Source: Acanthococcus lagerstroemiae (Eukaryota > Arthropoda > Insecta > Hemiptera > Eriococcidae). Taken from it: DNA of 64,000 nucleotides. The stretch spans positions 23,903,321 through 23,967,320 of the forward strand of contig CM063109.1 in the NCBI GenBank assembly GCA_031841125.1. Direction: 5' to 3'. The notes under the pieces are model-generated. The model worked only from the letters and a program-made list of their open reading frames with translations, did no database searches and was not told where the DNA came from. Positions 37,601 through 45,002 of the stretch are shown piece by piece (the stretch's first letter is position 1; each line of letters begins with the position of its first letter). The position numbers were made by a program, and so were the translations under genes.

Positions 37601-40600
37601 ACTCAGAAGTTTTATCTTCTGTTCCAAATTTTGGCACATGATCTTAAAATTGAGAAAACTGACTTCTCTCCGCACCTCACTCAACTTCTAGAGAGTCGCT
37701 TCCATGTCTCTGCAAAATCAAACATTCAACAGTAATTGAAATTGAAAATCTGTCGAACGTGAATCAAAATTTCCTCCAGAAAAAGTACGCTGAGCTAGCT
37801 CTGCAAATCCAGCGATTTCAACCCATCCAAATTGACCTTATTCTCAGCATTCAAACGTTCTTGCACATAACTAATGTACATTATAATTTTTTGTTTCAGA
37901 ATGTGCCGAGTATGCTCGAAATGTAACGACAACCATCTCAGTGGTTCCGCTGAGCATAAACGCCCAAGCAACTTCGCATCAAGTACAGGGTGACTGTCCA
38001 TTCCAAGCTACTCAGCTCATTGTAGGAGGCAGCAAAGCTAATTTGGGAGAATATCCACACATGGTGAGTGACGCGCAGATTCTGTAATTGAACGCGAGAA
38101 ATTTCTGCACACCTTTCTGATCTCTTGGTCCGCCTTGTTCAATTAGTTCTACCAAGATTACAAAAAGATTTTGCTTGCAGGCTGCTTTAGGATTCAAAAG
38201 TGGGAACTCGGTAGTTTACAACTGCGGTGGTACTCTGATTAGTGAAGACTACGTTCTAACGGCAGCACACTGCACTCACAGTTCTTTGTAAGTACAAGTA
38301 AATTCAGTTCCAACAGACGATGAAAATCACAATAACATATCTTTTTACACTCACTATTATAATCTCCATAATCGTGCAGTCAGCGACCCCCTCCTCCGTC
38401 CCTCGTCTGCGTAAAAATCCAAATACTGATCTGTGAAAACGGTATTAAATGTCAAATGAAATTAATCGTAAATATAGACCAGATTCACGAGGAGCAGGGA
38501 AAGAGGACTAATACGACGTAAAACGTTAAATTAAAAATAACATCTCAGCCAGGTTTGATCATTAATATTTCATGAGAATTCGAATTCGTTTCAAACGAAA
38601 TTCACGAGTCATATTTACAAATGGCGAACGGTTTTCTAAAACGGCTTCAGCCCTTTTTCCACAAACACACAAAAAGAAAGTCCTGGTTTAGTTACCTTGT
38701 TGGTTGGCTAATAACTTTTGAGCGATAGGATATTTTGCATTACTATATTCACTAGTGGTCTACGGCAGCTGTTCAGCTGTGGCAAGTATAGACTTCAATG
38801 TCTTTACTTTCAGTCACTGAACCATCACAACAAAGATCCAATTCAAAGCAGTGTTTCAATGCTACTCTACCTCTTTCAGCAAGTTTCCAAAGAACCTAAC
38901 CAAACTAAAACTGTATCCTCTCGCTTCAAGAAATGTTGGAAACTAATATTAAAATACCTATAGAAGTAATTTACACAAGCCGTAAATAACATACCAACCT
39001 TGGCATACGGTAGTGAAACGTAATTTGTACAACACCTCCGATACAGCCAACGAAAGACGTCGTATCATTGCTCAGGATACATCCAATATCCATAAATCAC
39101 AAATTCGATCGCAGATTGTACGCTTACCTATATACTCCCTCAAACCTTCAACTGTCCACAAGTACGTTGCCCTCGACGAAATCGTATCCTTGTTCCACCC
39201 TGTTTCATTTTCTTCTCCACTAGCCAATACTAAGGCACGAAATACTGATACATGAGTTCAAAAAACAAGCTATATCGCATTAACTACATCGCAATTAAGA
39301 CGAGGTCACTCTTCTAAATTCTCTATGGTAATTTTCTCGGGCTCAATTTTTCTATCTCGAACAAACGCTCGTAAAACTGGTTATTTACACACAAAATTAT
39401 TATTACCTACGGTTTTTTTTTTCCACAGCGGAAATCCAGTGCACGTTCGTCTGGGCGATTTGAATCTGGTAAAGGACGACGACGCTCAACCGCAGATCAT
39501 TAATGTAGCCAGTGTGACGGTGCATCCGAATTACAAAGCGCCACAGTTGTACAACGACATCGCGTTAATTAGGCTTGCCCGCAGGGTTCCTTTCAGCAAA
39601 ACCCTCAGACCAGCGTGTTTACAAGTTAAACGGGCGATTAACGCAGACAAAGTGGTTGCCACCGGCTGGGGCTCAACCAATTACGGTAAGCAGACTAGGA
39701 GGAAAATAACCATACCGTGTACACTCGTTACCAAATAAACTGTGACAAACATTAACACCGGTTCATACGGTAAAATCAATGTTAACACAAAATGACCAGG
39801 AGTCTTTATTGACTGCTTATTCTGCAGGAGAAATTTCCAGCGATGACCTGCTGAAGGTGGCTCTGGATCTCATCGACAACAGCCAGTGCAACACCCTGTA
39901 CGGCCCTGACAACAAGCTGCGGAACGGAATCACCGAGACGATGCTGTGCGCCGGAGAACTTTCTGGGAAAAAGGACACATGCCAGGTAAATATCAAATTA
40001 TACCAATAAATTAGGAGGGGAGGGGGGCTGATAAGAGACAACTTCGTCACTCATTGAACAACAAAAGAAGATATGCAGAATTTCAAATTTGAAACAGAGC
40101 TAACAGCTCTTGGGAAATGTTTTATTCTTCAGATGCGTTTCAGATTCTAGGTTATTGCTTGATACATCTAAAAACTGTGTAGTAGCTTGATAGTTGATAC
40201 ACCCGAGTATCCTTTCTGCTACTGTGTAAGTACTATTTCACATCAGAATTGTATCGGTATAATTTTTTAGTAAAAACCAAGTTCTTTAGGTAAGTTACAG
40301 ATTTCATGTAACTGCATGATACTTGTACCCCTTTTGCCACTATGGGAAATATTTAGTAAGGTTGAAAACTTAGAGATGCACGACAAATATGTAACGACGA
40401 AACAATTATGAAAGACGAAAAGTTTGCTCCAAGTGAACGACAATTGTCGAATAACGCCCAAATAAATGAAAACGGTCGAGTCTTAACAATTTTTGAAAAA
40501 GCCTCGAGGAATATTGAACAAAATTTGAGAAATCTTACTGAATCTGGAACAAGTCTAGAAGATTTTGAGAAAGTCTCTGCGAAGCTTGAGAAGAGTCTTA

Positions 40601-43600
40601 ATGGTACAGTCGTGGACGAGTCGGGAAATGTTGGGATATCTTAAATTGTAGATATGTTTGGAAGAGTCTTTCAAAGATGTCGGGCAGGCTTAAAGAAGCA
40701 TTGAAAAATCATGCACAGCCGCGGAAGTTTTAAGAATTTTTAGTCAAATCTGGAAACGTCTTACAGATTTTCAATCAAATCTGATGAAGTCTTAAACAGT
40801 TTAAAACTTCTAAAACTTTCAGCTCTTTGTGTCAAACTTAAATTTCTTAGTGAATGTCGTGATTAATTTTATTTCCAGACCGAACACTTTTTTTTAAAAT
40901 TATTATCGGGCAGCTATTTTTCTGTCGTTGGATTTCAATCATAGCCATTGCTCATTTTCTGCCGGGCTGCAAAATGCATGCTATTTCGAATCACAGTTTC
41001 TATAATGAATAATTTTTCAGTATTAATTAAGTAATCATTCAAACTGCTTTCCCAAGATCTCTTTCTGCATCAACAGGGACAGAAAAACTGATCGCATAAT
41101 TTTGAGCTGAGGAATGATGAAACGGCTATTTGATTTTCCTTCACAAACTTACAGTACCGTCAACTAGAGTAATATCGGCCACTCATGACTTGTAGGAGCG
41201 CTAGTATCGTTATCGGTAAAGTCAACTGGAGTAATATCAGACACTGGTGGTAATGCCGGCAGAGGTGCTTAGCTAATCGTATTGGCTAAGAACTTAGCTA
41301 AAAACTAGGTCCGTGGAATCGGATAGCTACAAACTAAAACTAATAGCTAATCCCATTTTATTGTTCAACTTATAGCTACAGCTAAAGTTAAAGCTAAAAA
41401 TCAATGTTCTTGAGTACCTTATTCATAAGAAAAGCCCACAAATAACAGATGTTTAGGCCCCTTTTCTGGAGATATACAATGAGTAGACTACAGGAAATTG
41501 TAATTCAGGTAGTCACTTCACTGTTGATAATAAATGTAAACACTAAAAAGACCTGTAAGTTCACTTGTGATAAGGTCTCTTTTAATTGAATTTCATTTTT
41601 TGTCTTTCCCTTTTTGTCTTTTTTAGCTTTAGCTGATTTTGATTAGCTAACAAACAAGCTAATGCTAATTTACTGCTGAAAGGCTAGCTAACAATTGAGA
41701 TGTTAACCTCACCTAGGTAGCGCTAGTATCGTGGTATGGTGACAATGGCGAGAACTGATAAGAATTGAAAGGGGATGATTTCGTGAAATCACCCCCCTTA
41801 TGTACCTTATCACCTCGTTATTACCGGCAGGGATACCACCAACTTTGGAAACTCAGGTTAACATCCCAATTCGCTAATATCAAGCAAATAAAGGTCGGCT
41901 AACGACTAAAAGCTAAAGCTAGTGGCTAAGCTAAGCACCTCTGAATATCGGCCACATCAGGGTGGCCAGACGGGGCGATAAATCGCCAATTGGACGACTT
42001 GGGAGACCCGTTTGCGACAAAAAATCTACTCAGGCGACTAGTCGCAAATTGGGCAACTTTTTTCTTGGCGCACATACACAAAATAAATTGTATTTTTTTC
42101 CAAAAAGAATCTTTTTTTCTACCCGAACTTCATTTTTGAAATGTTAACAGTGCGGCCACTTATGACTTGTTGTAGGAGCGCTAGTATCATTATCAGTACG
42201 CAGCCACCGGTGGGTTATTCTTCAAAAATTTTGATATCTCAGTCCCCAGTAGTTATCTCACAAGTTATTTCGTTTATTTTTTATTTATTTTTGCCCCCGT
42301 TGATAGATATGACTGAATTCTACCTTTTCAAGGTTTCAGAAGAAAATTTGATCCGCTTTTAATGGTTCAAAATTGGATTAAATATGATAAAATGTCCGTC
42401 GGCATGGCTATCACTCTAACAATTTTTATCATTATTTTTCCCCCAAATTTTCAAGCCAAATATTAGAACTGGCAAAATAATACTACTCTAGATAAATGAA
42501 TGAATTTCATTCGTATCTCCCCGCGTCCTTGTTCCTCTTCTAAACGTAGAGGGAAAGAAAAGACGGAAAACCATACGGTATTTAGGTCCAATTTGCAAAA
42601 CTCTGTGCTTCCGGATCTTTCATCTATTGCCTCATACATGAAAAATAAACACATCTAATTAGCAACACCTTAAAAAAAAAAGCTATTACACATTTTGCGA
42701 TTGGAGGTACAGCGCAAGAGATACAGCCCATCAAAAACTTAAAATCCCTCTCTCTCTCTCCACCTCCATACCAACAGATCTTCAGGAAATTCTAGAGTTT
42801 TATCCCCATTGTAATTAATTATTAATCACCCATATGAATTTGTAACAATCCGTGTATTCCTTCTCGACTTATTCCATAGACAAAATCTAGAACACAAAGT
42901 CCCCCCCCCCTCCCATCCACAATTAAGAATAATAAGTGAAGAGAGATTAGTTAAAAATAAAACTCTTGAAACACCTTATGGTGATTGGTCGGTGAAGTGA
43001 ACGCGGGCAAGTAAGGAAACTGATTTTGAATACATCAGAGAACTACTCAAAGCATTTAAATCAGTTATTTTTCACCTGCTAACAGGGGCGTACACATAGG
43101 AAGGTAGGGGGAAACTTACCCCCGTAGGAATTTTTTATTCAGAAGTTGTTGAGTCAGTTGGAAAAATCGAGCAAGTCAAAAGGTTTTTTTTTTTGCTTGC
43201 TTTCATACTTGGGAATTCTGAGTCGAGTCAGTTGGGATTTTCATAACTTCCCCCCCTCCCCCAGAAAAAACTCTTCGGTACCTCCCTGCCTGCTAGTATT
43301 TAATGATCATCCCAAGTATGAGTTTTTCCCCTAATTTCAAAGGGGACGGGTTGTAACATCGAACATCCCTCCCGCATACGCCTCTGATGTGTTGAGATAT
43401 TATAACACCATTTTAGGACTGAGCTACGGCTGGTTTTCTTCTTTTGTGATTCATAACTACTCCCTTCCTGAAGACTCGGCTACCGCCCTAATTGCACGTA
43501 CAGATAAATATTGACCCAAAAATTAGATATAGTCATTTCAATTTTACAAAAAGTTATTCATCCGATTACACACAAAATTCCTGCCAGCAAAATTATCGAT

Positions 43601-43991
43601 ATTCATTAAAAGCATTCCACCCCCGGGGATGCAATTACCATTCAAATAGCGACCAAGATTTCCGATAAAATAGTCTCCAAAAATACAAAACTGAATAATT
43701 CATTCTGTTCCTTTTTTTTAATTTCCATCTGTAAGTCTCTTAAACAACTTCTATTTTATGAAACGCGTACTGGATTTCTAACAACCTTTTCTTTTGTTTC
43801 CGTCTCGACAGGGTGACTCTGGAGGTCCGTTACAAGTCCGCGATACCAATAACAAATGCATACACTACATCGTTGGTATTACATCATTCGGCAAGTCTTG
43901 CGGAGCGGTCAATTCACCCGGCATTTACACTCGAGTATCCGAGTACGTTCCTTGGATCGAAAGCATAGTGTGGAAGAATCAAAGAATCTAG
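3255..43991 (+). CDS. CLIP-domain (CLIPC/snake-like) trypsin-family serine protease, six coding exons
   Basis: Proposed join: 3255-4656, 37900-38063, 38181-38287, 39429-39685, 39828-39985, 43812-43991; all junctions are in frame (755 aa plus stop). Seen: a hydrophobic N-terminus; six CLIP cysteines at residues 50, 60, 66, 83, 94 and 95; a long repeat linker (about 96-467); light-chain Cys500; activation site QL|IVGG at 507/508; catalytic His552 (TAAHC), Asp601 (NDIAL) and Ser699 (GDSGGP). Asp693, six residues before Ser699, predicts trypsin-like cleavage after Lys/Arg. Known: CLIPC zymogens act in haemolymph cascades (Toll, melanisation, dorsoventral patterning). Inference: a secreted zymogen cleaved after Leu by another protease. 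The start is uncertain. An acceptor-like site ends at 3387 (phase 1), so the signal peptide may come from an upstream exon; ATGs at 3207, 3234 and 3255 are in frame with no intron. I see a TATA-like stretch near 3200. Confidence 0.88.
3916..4440 (+). repeat. In-frame repeats coding an SNGYNPNQNTRP-type linker
   Basis: About ten imperfect copies of a 12-20 residue unit (core NGYNPN, then N/Q-NTRP and a G/S run). The two best-preserved copies, from about 4147 and 4198, are 51 bp (17 codons) apart and differ at only a few bases. The tract is rich in Asn, Gly, Ser and Pro and has no Cys, so it should be an unfolded spacer between CLIP and protease domains. The repeats keep antisense and shifted frames open, which creates spurious ORFs here. 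Confidence 0.9.
4795..5060. repeat. Repeat inverted relative to 9880-10060
   Basis: GCTGGCAGCAGGGTTGTAT followed by GTAGAAT-rich sequence reappears on the opposite strand near 9880-10000 (CACAACCCTAGCTGGCAG). The pair may be two independent copies or the ends of a composite block of about 5 kb. I cannot tell which. Confidence 0.45.
5146..5274. mobile_element. MITE family A, copy 1 (CGTCCGCCATTTT arms)
   Basis: Arms of about 23 bp at 5146-5168 and 5252-5274 are inverted copies with few mismatches (AGTACGATCGTCCGCCATTT on the left). The interior is itself roughly palindromic. Three further copies lie within 4 kb. Confidence 0.75.
5732..6140 (+). pseudogene. Non-LTR retrotransposon reverse transcriptase fragment
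   Basis: One frame carries SPNIFNAVLEHAF, the spacer IKIDGK and the catalytic box FADDIILIS. A second frame, shifted near 5980, continues with GLKINSSKTNFLS and FSYLGQTL. This order is the palm-to-thumb part of insect endonuclease/reverse-transcriptase elements. Both ends are missing and the QGDP box is disrupted (KGTPSAYSPN). It is dead, and closely resembles the minus-strand copy at 19740-20800. Confidence 0.85.
6637..6811. mobile_element. MITE family A, copy 2
   Basis: The arms read ATAATCGTCCGCCATTTT and AAAATGGCGGACGATCAT. The outer ends AGCTCTAGATA and TATAGAGCTCT extend the inverted repeat. The interior resembles the 5146 copy. Confidence 0.75.
6835..6965. mobile_element. MITE family B, copy 1
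   Basis: Arms TGTCACAAGAAAAGGGACCT (left) and AAGGTCTCTTTTCTTGTGAC (right) are inverted, about 130 bp end to end. A second copy lies near 29842. Confidence 0.75.
7218..7402. mobile_element. MITE-like element with GACGAAAAGATGATCAG arms
   Basis: A perfect 17 bp inverted repeat lies at 7218-7234 and 7386-7402. CTAGCG occurs just outside the left arm and again shortly after the right arm, a possible but shifted duplication. No coding content. Confidence 0.65.
7566..7785. mobile_element. MITE family C, copy 2 (ends decayed)
   Basis: Same internal words in the same order as the copies at 2278 and 47285, including GACATAGCGTTTACTGATA. The terminal repeats are poorly kept, and the 3' end stops near ACTCATTTTGTTTAC. 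Confidence 0.65.
8003..8290. repeat. Two adjacent tandem duplications
   Basis: A block of about 75 bp containing CGCGATTCATTCTCGTG occurs twice between 8003 and 8140. A block of about 55 bp (TCACGCATCGCATAGAACTA / TCACGCGTTGCGTGGAACTA, each followed by GGCTGCGCCGA) occurs twice between 8166 and 8283. Both pairs have diverged. Confidence 0.65.
8461..8622. mobile_element. MITE family A, copy 3
   Basis: The left arm holds AACATGAGTATAATCATCCG and CCATTTT, and the right arm holds the inverse ending in GTTTACAGTGCTCTAG. The interior (CCCGTGGATGTCGAGTCCGA) matches the 5146 copy. Confidence 0.75.
8726..8880. mobile_element. MITE family A, diverged copy 4
   Basis: Arms GGGTATAATTGACCGCCATT and the inverse with GACGGTCCAGTATACC. 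The interior holds a shorter palindrome around CCCGTTCGTGAACGGGTG, unlike the other copies, so this may be a subfamily. Confidence 0.6.
9880..10060. repeat. Inverted partner of the 4795-5060 repeat
   Basis: Read on the minus strand it gives CTGCCAGCTAGGGTTGTG and then several GTAGAAT/GTAGATT words, as at 4945-5040. The flanks are too diverged to call target-site duplications. Confidence 0.45.
10061..13930. other. Intron 1 stretch with nothing recognised
   Basis: AT-rich, with short open frames of 60-83 codons only. No protein motif, RNA gene or inverted-repeat element stands out. Confidence 0.5.
13940..15560 (-). pseudogene. Non-LTR reverse transcriptase remnant, split by a fold-back transposon
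   Basis: Minus-strand motifs in N-to-C order: KNLKKDKASGVDKF (near 15430), IPSEWEK, then after the insertion YKKEDKHNIKDYRPIS (near 14600), GFRRGSSTIDHLHTLKQI (near 14500), SLSPILFNVALE (near 14180), CTDDIALI in place of FADDIALI (near 14085) and GLKINTDKTKI (near 13990). Stops and frameshifts throughout show it is dead. It is interrupted at 14640-15232 by the inverted-repeat element described separately. Confidence 0.88.
14640..15232. mobile_element. Fold-back (Tc1/mariner-like) element with two inverted DUF4817-type transposase ends
   Basis: Terminal repeats begin TACAGGGTGT and match over 28 bp with one mismatch. The two arms (about 14640-14892 and 14972-15232) stay nearly identical along their length, and only about 80 bp of loop separates them. 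Each arm codes the same helix-turn-helix-like peptide (MALWSEEYRGFCVETF on plus; MALWSGEHRGFCVETF on minus, continuing NSVVATQRAF). This resembles the DUF4817 domain found at the N-terminus of insect transposon proteins. TA on both sides fits mariner-type insertion. It lacks a catalytic domain, so it could only move with help. Confidence 0.85.
15800..17918. other. Intron 1 stretch with nothing recognised
   Basis: Unique-looking AT-rich DNA. The open frames are short and without motifs. Confidence 0.5.
17927..18548. mobile_element. Non-autonomous hAT element, 622 bp
   Basis: Terminal inverted repeats TAGAGCACGGATTT and AAATCCGTGCTCTA are perfect over 14 bp and then continue TGGCATTT. The exact 8 bp duplication TTTATAAC flanks the element at 17919-17926 and 18549-18556. 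An 8 bp duplication with TAGAG-type ends is the hAT signature. The interior is AT-rich with many GGCATTT words and no transposase. Confidence 0.9.
18905..22150. repeat. Tandem repeat of about 0.58 kb, three units plus a part, split by a retroelement
   Basis: Units at about 18905-19470, 20970-21545 and 21546-22110, with the start of a fourth to about 22150. Shared landmarks in order: a GGTTATTGAATCT-like start, a run of AAGACT-type words, a TCTGAG-TA-rich middle, GGTCCTCCGGGCCGGATTC (and CCAGGCCGGATT / CCGAGCCGGATTCC), then AAAATCAG. Identity between units is moderate. The 19470-20970 gap holds the reverse transcriptase remnant. Confidence 0.75.
19740..20810 (-). pseudogene. Non-LTR retrotransposon reverse transcriptase remnant (3' half)
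   Basis: Minus-strand motifs in order: GVKQGDPLSPNIFNVIL, IKIDGKWLSNSRFADD (near 20630-20700), GLTINTSKTKFMS, YKYLGQIIS, NNKIQNSWIKF, NNESKAKRFQVTHNSMLR, YAGYMIREKQEKW, and finally GRPPTRWRDELKKTAG with a W-x3-GEAYAQKW tail near 19770-19870. This is the RT domain plus the C-terminal tail of insect endonuclease/RT elements. Frameshifts near 20560 and 20340 and the loss of the 5' half show it is dead. It probably split the 0.58 kb tandem repeat by inserting there. Confidence 0.88.
22151..25128. other. Intron 1 stretch with little recognised
   Basis: No gene or RNA motif was recognised. GGTGCCAGAA-type words near 24710-24810 recur at 27500-27585, hinting at another low-copy repeat. Confidence 0.4.
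25133..25307. mobile_element. Nested inverted-repeat (MITE-like) element of 175 bp
   Basis: The outer arms TTCGGACTTCCCAAGA (25133-25148) and TCTGGGAAGTCCGAA (25293-25307) enclose an inner stem of 20 bp, CTTATCAACGTTAGGAT-ACA at 25159-25179 against its inverse at 25208-25227, with one bulged T. The transcript could fold into a long hairpin. Confidence 0.65.
25700..27440. repeat. Degenerate AT-rich tandem repeat, period about 0.58 kb
   Basis: The string CTTGCGTAGCACACTGATTA near 26310 recurs as CTTGCTTAACACACTGATTG near 26890. TTTATTTTCACCTTTCTCGA near 26410 recurs as TTTATTTTCAACTTTCTCGA near 27005. Both spacings are close to 580 bp. Shorter related blocks (CTCATTTTT, GAATTCTCATAT) suggest subunits inside each period. 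Confidence 0.6.
27601..28218. other. Stretch with unexplained 114-codon ORF
   Basis: An ORF at 27870-28214 (+) is less AT-rich than its surroundings but shows no motif I recognise. It ends at the hAT-like element that starts at 28227. It could be an old transposon or gene fragment, or chance. Confidence 0.2.
28227..28575. mobile_element. Non-autonomous hAT-like element, 349 bp
   Basis: The left end CAAGGATCTCCAAACTACGG and the right end (read inverted) CAGGGGTCTCTAACC, followed by GGCC-rich sequence, are the familiar CAGGGGTCTC hAT termini. Flanks ATCTAGGG (28219-28226) and ATCTAGGT (28576-28583) form an 8 bp target duplication with one mismatch. No transposase. Confidence 0.85.
29400..29640 (+). 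pseudogene. Short reverse transcriptase fragment
   Basis: Reads FDTVDHNYLIKALKKQGLG, then IEIIQKCYEN, AARINL, a stop and RKFNIG, the block just before the RQGDP box of non-LTR reverse transcriptases. It is truncated on both sides and carries stops. Confidence 0.75.
29842..29952. mobile_element. MITE family B, copy 2
   Basis: Ends AATTGTGACCTGTCACAAG and CTGACAGGTCACAATT are inverted. The interior (AAAGACCCTTAGTGACATCG, then GATGTTACTAAAGACC) matches the 6835 copy. Confidence 0.75.
29960..34950. other. Intron 1 stretch, mostly unique-looking
   Basis: No gene recognised. A weak tRNA-like block lies at 31285-31365 (see findings). ORFs such as 32856-33077 have no family motif. Confidence 0.4.
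34990..35390. repeat. Degenerate tandem repeat of about 0.14 kb, three units
   Basis: Words of the type GAG-TTTGAAAAT...ATTTTT-ATCCGACC-T-ATTTGG recur near 35070, 35210 and 35340. Identity is low. Confidence 0.45.
36988..37399. mobile_element. MITE-like element with 31 bp terminal repeats
   Basis: CGTTGAGTTAGTATGAAAAG plus GTGCTATTTGC (36991-37021) is the inverse of GCAGATAGCACCTTTTCACA plus CTAACCCAACG (ending 37396), with three mismatches. A run of about 28 A follows the left end. No clear target duplication. It lies about 500 bp before protease exon 2. Confidence 0.75.
37900..39985 (+). CDS. Protease exons 2-5: light-chain end, activation site, His and Asp of the triad
   Basis: Four exons: 37900-38063 (phase 1 to 0), 38181-38287 (0 to 2), 39429-39685 (2 to 1) and 39828-39985 (1 to 0). 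Each has AG/GT borders. They carry light-chain motif KCAEY, the CPF cysteine, QL|IVGG, LTAAHC, the NDIALIRL aspartate, GWGS and the D189-equivalent in KDTCQ. Introns are 117, 1141 and 142 bp. Reading frame and family order run straight across all three, so no exon seems missing. Confidence 0.92.
38288..39428. other. Protease intron 3, nothing further recognised
   Basis: Bounded by GTAAGT and a T-rich tract ending CCACAG. Its two ORFs of about 80 codons lack motifs. Confidence 0.6.
41170..42210. repeat. Duplicated GGAGCGCTAGTATCGTTATC block around the hAT-like element
   Basis: A block of about 45 bp with GGCCACTCATGACTTGTAGG at about 41178-41220 recurs as GGCCACTTATGACTTGTTG at about 42153-42200. 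AGCGCTAGTATCGT also recurs inside the element near 41718. Confidence 0.55.
41260..41943. mobile_element. Non-autonomous hAT-like element, 684 bp, rich in AGCTAA
   Basis: Perfect 15 bp terminal repeats CAGAGGTGCTTAGCT and its inverse. Flanks AATGCCGG (41252-41259) and AATATCGG (41944-41951) match at six of eight positions, fitting a decayed hAT duplication. The subterminal DNA is packed with GCTAA/TTAGC words, the sort of array a hAT transposase binds. Confidence 0.8.
43083..43386. mobile_element. Possible hAT-like element, 304 bp
   Basis: Ends CAGGGGCGTA and TACGCCTCTG are inverted with one mismatch. The adjacent eight bases do not match, so the call is weaker than the others. Confidence 0.4.
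43812..43991 (+). CDS. Protease last exon: GDSGGP and C-terminus
   Basis: The acceptor CTCGACAG ends at 43811, and the exon opens directly on the active-site motif GDSGGP in phase 0. It includes SFG (216-equivalent Gly), PGIYTRV (226-equivalent Gly) and the closing VPWIESIVW helix, then TAG at 43989. The 59 residues match the usual C-terminal length of an S1 protease. Confidence 0.93.
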   Translation, partial: GDSGGPLQVRDTNNKCIHYIVGITSFGKSCGAVNSPGIYTRVSEYVPWIESIVWKNQRI

Positions 43992-44438
43992 TTTCCTTGA
44001 ATCAAGCACAAAATTATCACATCCAACCAATTTTTCAGGATTCGTGTACATGTACTTTTCATATTTTATAAGTTTCTGTAACTCAAAGATTATCAAATAG
44101 TACCTATGCCATGAGCAGGCACATACGCGATCATATTCTTTCATTACTACGCATTTTTGTATTTACTACTTTTAAGTTCAGAACGAACTTTTATGAACTA
44201 ATACGTACGTGTTATAATTGATAATTAATTTCATGTTATTAAATATCTCATCACGAATGTTATTCCTTTTTTAGTCGATTAACTGCGAGTAAAACCTCGA
44301 CTCCTCTTCAAAACTCAAGCTAGTCATTGTTATTATATTTAGTTAAATTATTATTTATTGTACATGAATGATTATATTTTTCTATGTTATTGCTGTTTTT
44401 TTAATTCCCTACCATTTTGTACGAAGCATGGAAATGAT

Positions 44439-44444
44439 AATAAA
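44439..44444 (+). promoter_or_regulatory. Candidate poly(A) signal of the protease gene
   Basis: AATAAA lies about 450 bp after the stop codon in AT-rich DNA. A second AATAAA occurs near 44575. The oppositely transcribed Zdhhc16 ends just beyond, so the two 3' ends face each other within about 1 kb. Confidence 0.5.
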
Positions 44445-44865
44445 TACTTGTAAAATGTCTGACCTATCTAATTTACTATAGAAAATCGCCATTCACCCTC
44501 AATAATCTGTACTAGAAACCTATCAACTTTTCATGATCTTATGTTAAAGCCGGACAGGGTGTAGCACGATGTAAATAAACAAGGTCTTTAGACAGGTGAA
44601 CATCGCATTTATGGATCTCATACACAACCCGTTCATCATCACGCACCACACTGTACTGTGGAATTTGATCACGTGAATACATTTTTTCTTAAATCTGAAT
44701 CTCACGTACAACACTGAACATACTCAACAATTTCATCAGACCAATGGGTGCCGGAATGAAAATTTAATCCGTCTCATCATGCACAAGTTTTTCTACTTTC
44801 TGATCAATGATTTGATATCCCTTCTAACTGATTAACGTATTTTCAATGACCAGTTTCGATTTCAT

Positions 44866-44871
44866 TTTATT
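44866..44871 (-). promoter_or_regulatory. Candidate poly(A) signal of Zdhhc16
   Basis: AATAAA on the minus strand (TTTATT on plus), about 130 bp past the stop codon at 45003. Confidence 0.45.
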
Positions 44872-45002
44872 AACTGTCTTCCAAAGCATGTCCATTTCCC
44901 ATAACCGCTCCGTGAGCACTGAACCACGTATAGAGATGTTATTTCCACAGACCAAAAATCATGTTTCAGTACCTACCTTTTCAAACATCTTCTTCTACAG
45001 TC

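Noticed and set aside
39013..39255. 80-codon ORF in protease intron 3
   Set aside because: No motif, and the exon chain is complete and in frame without it.
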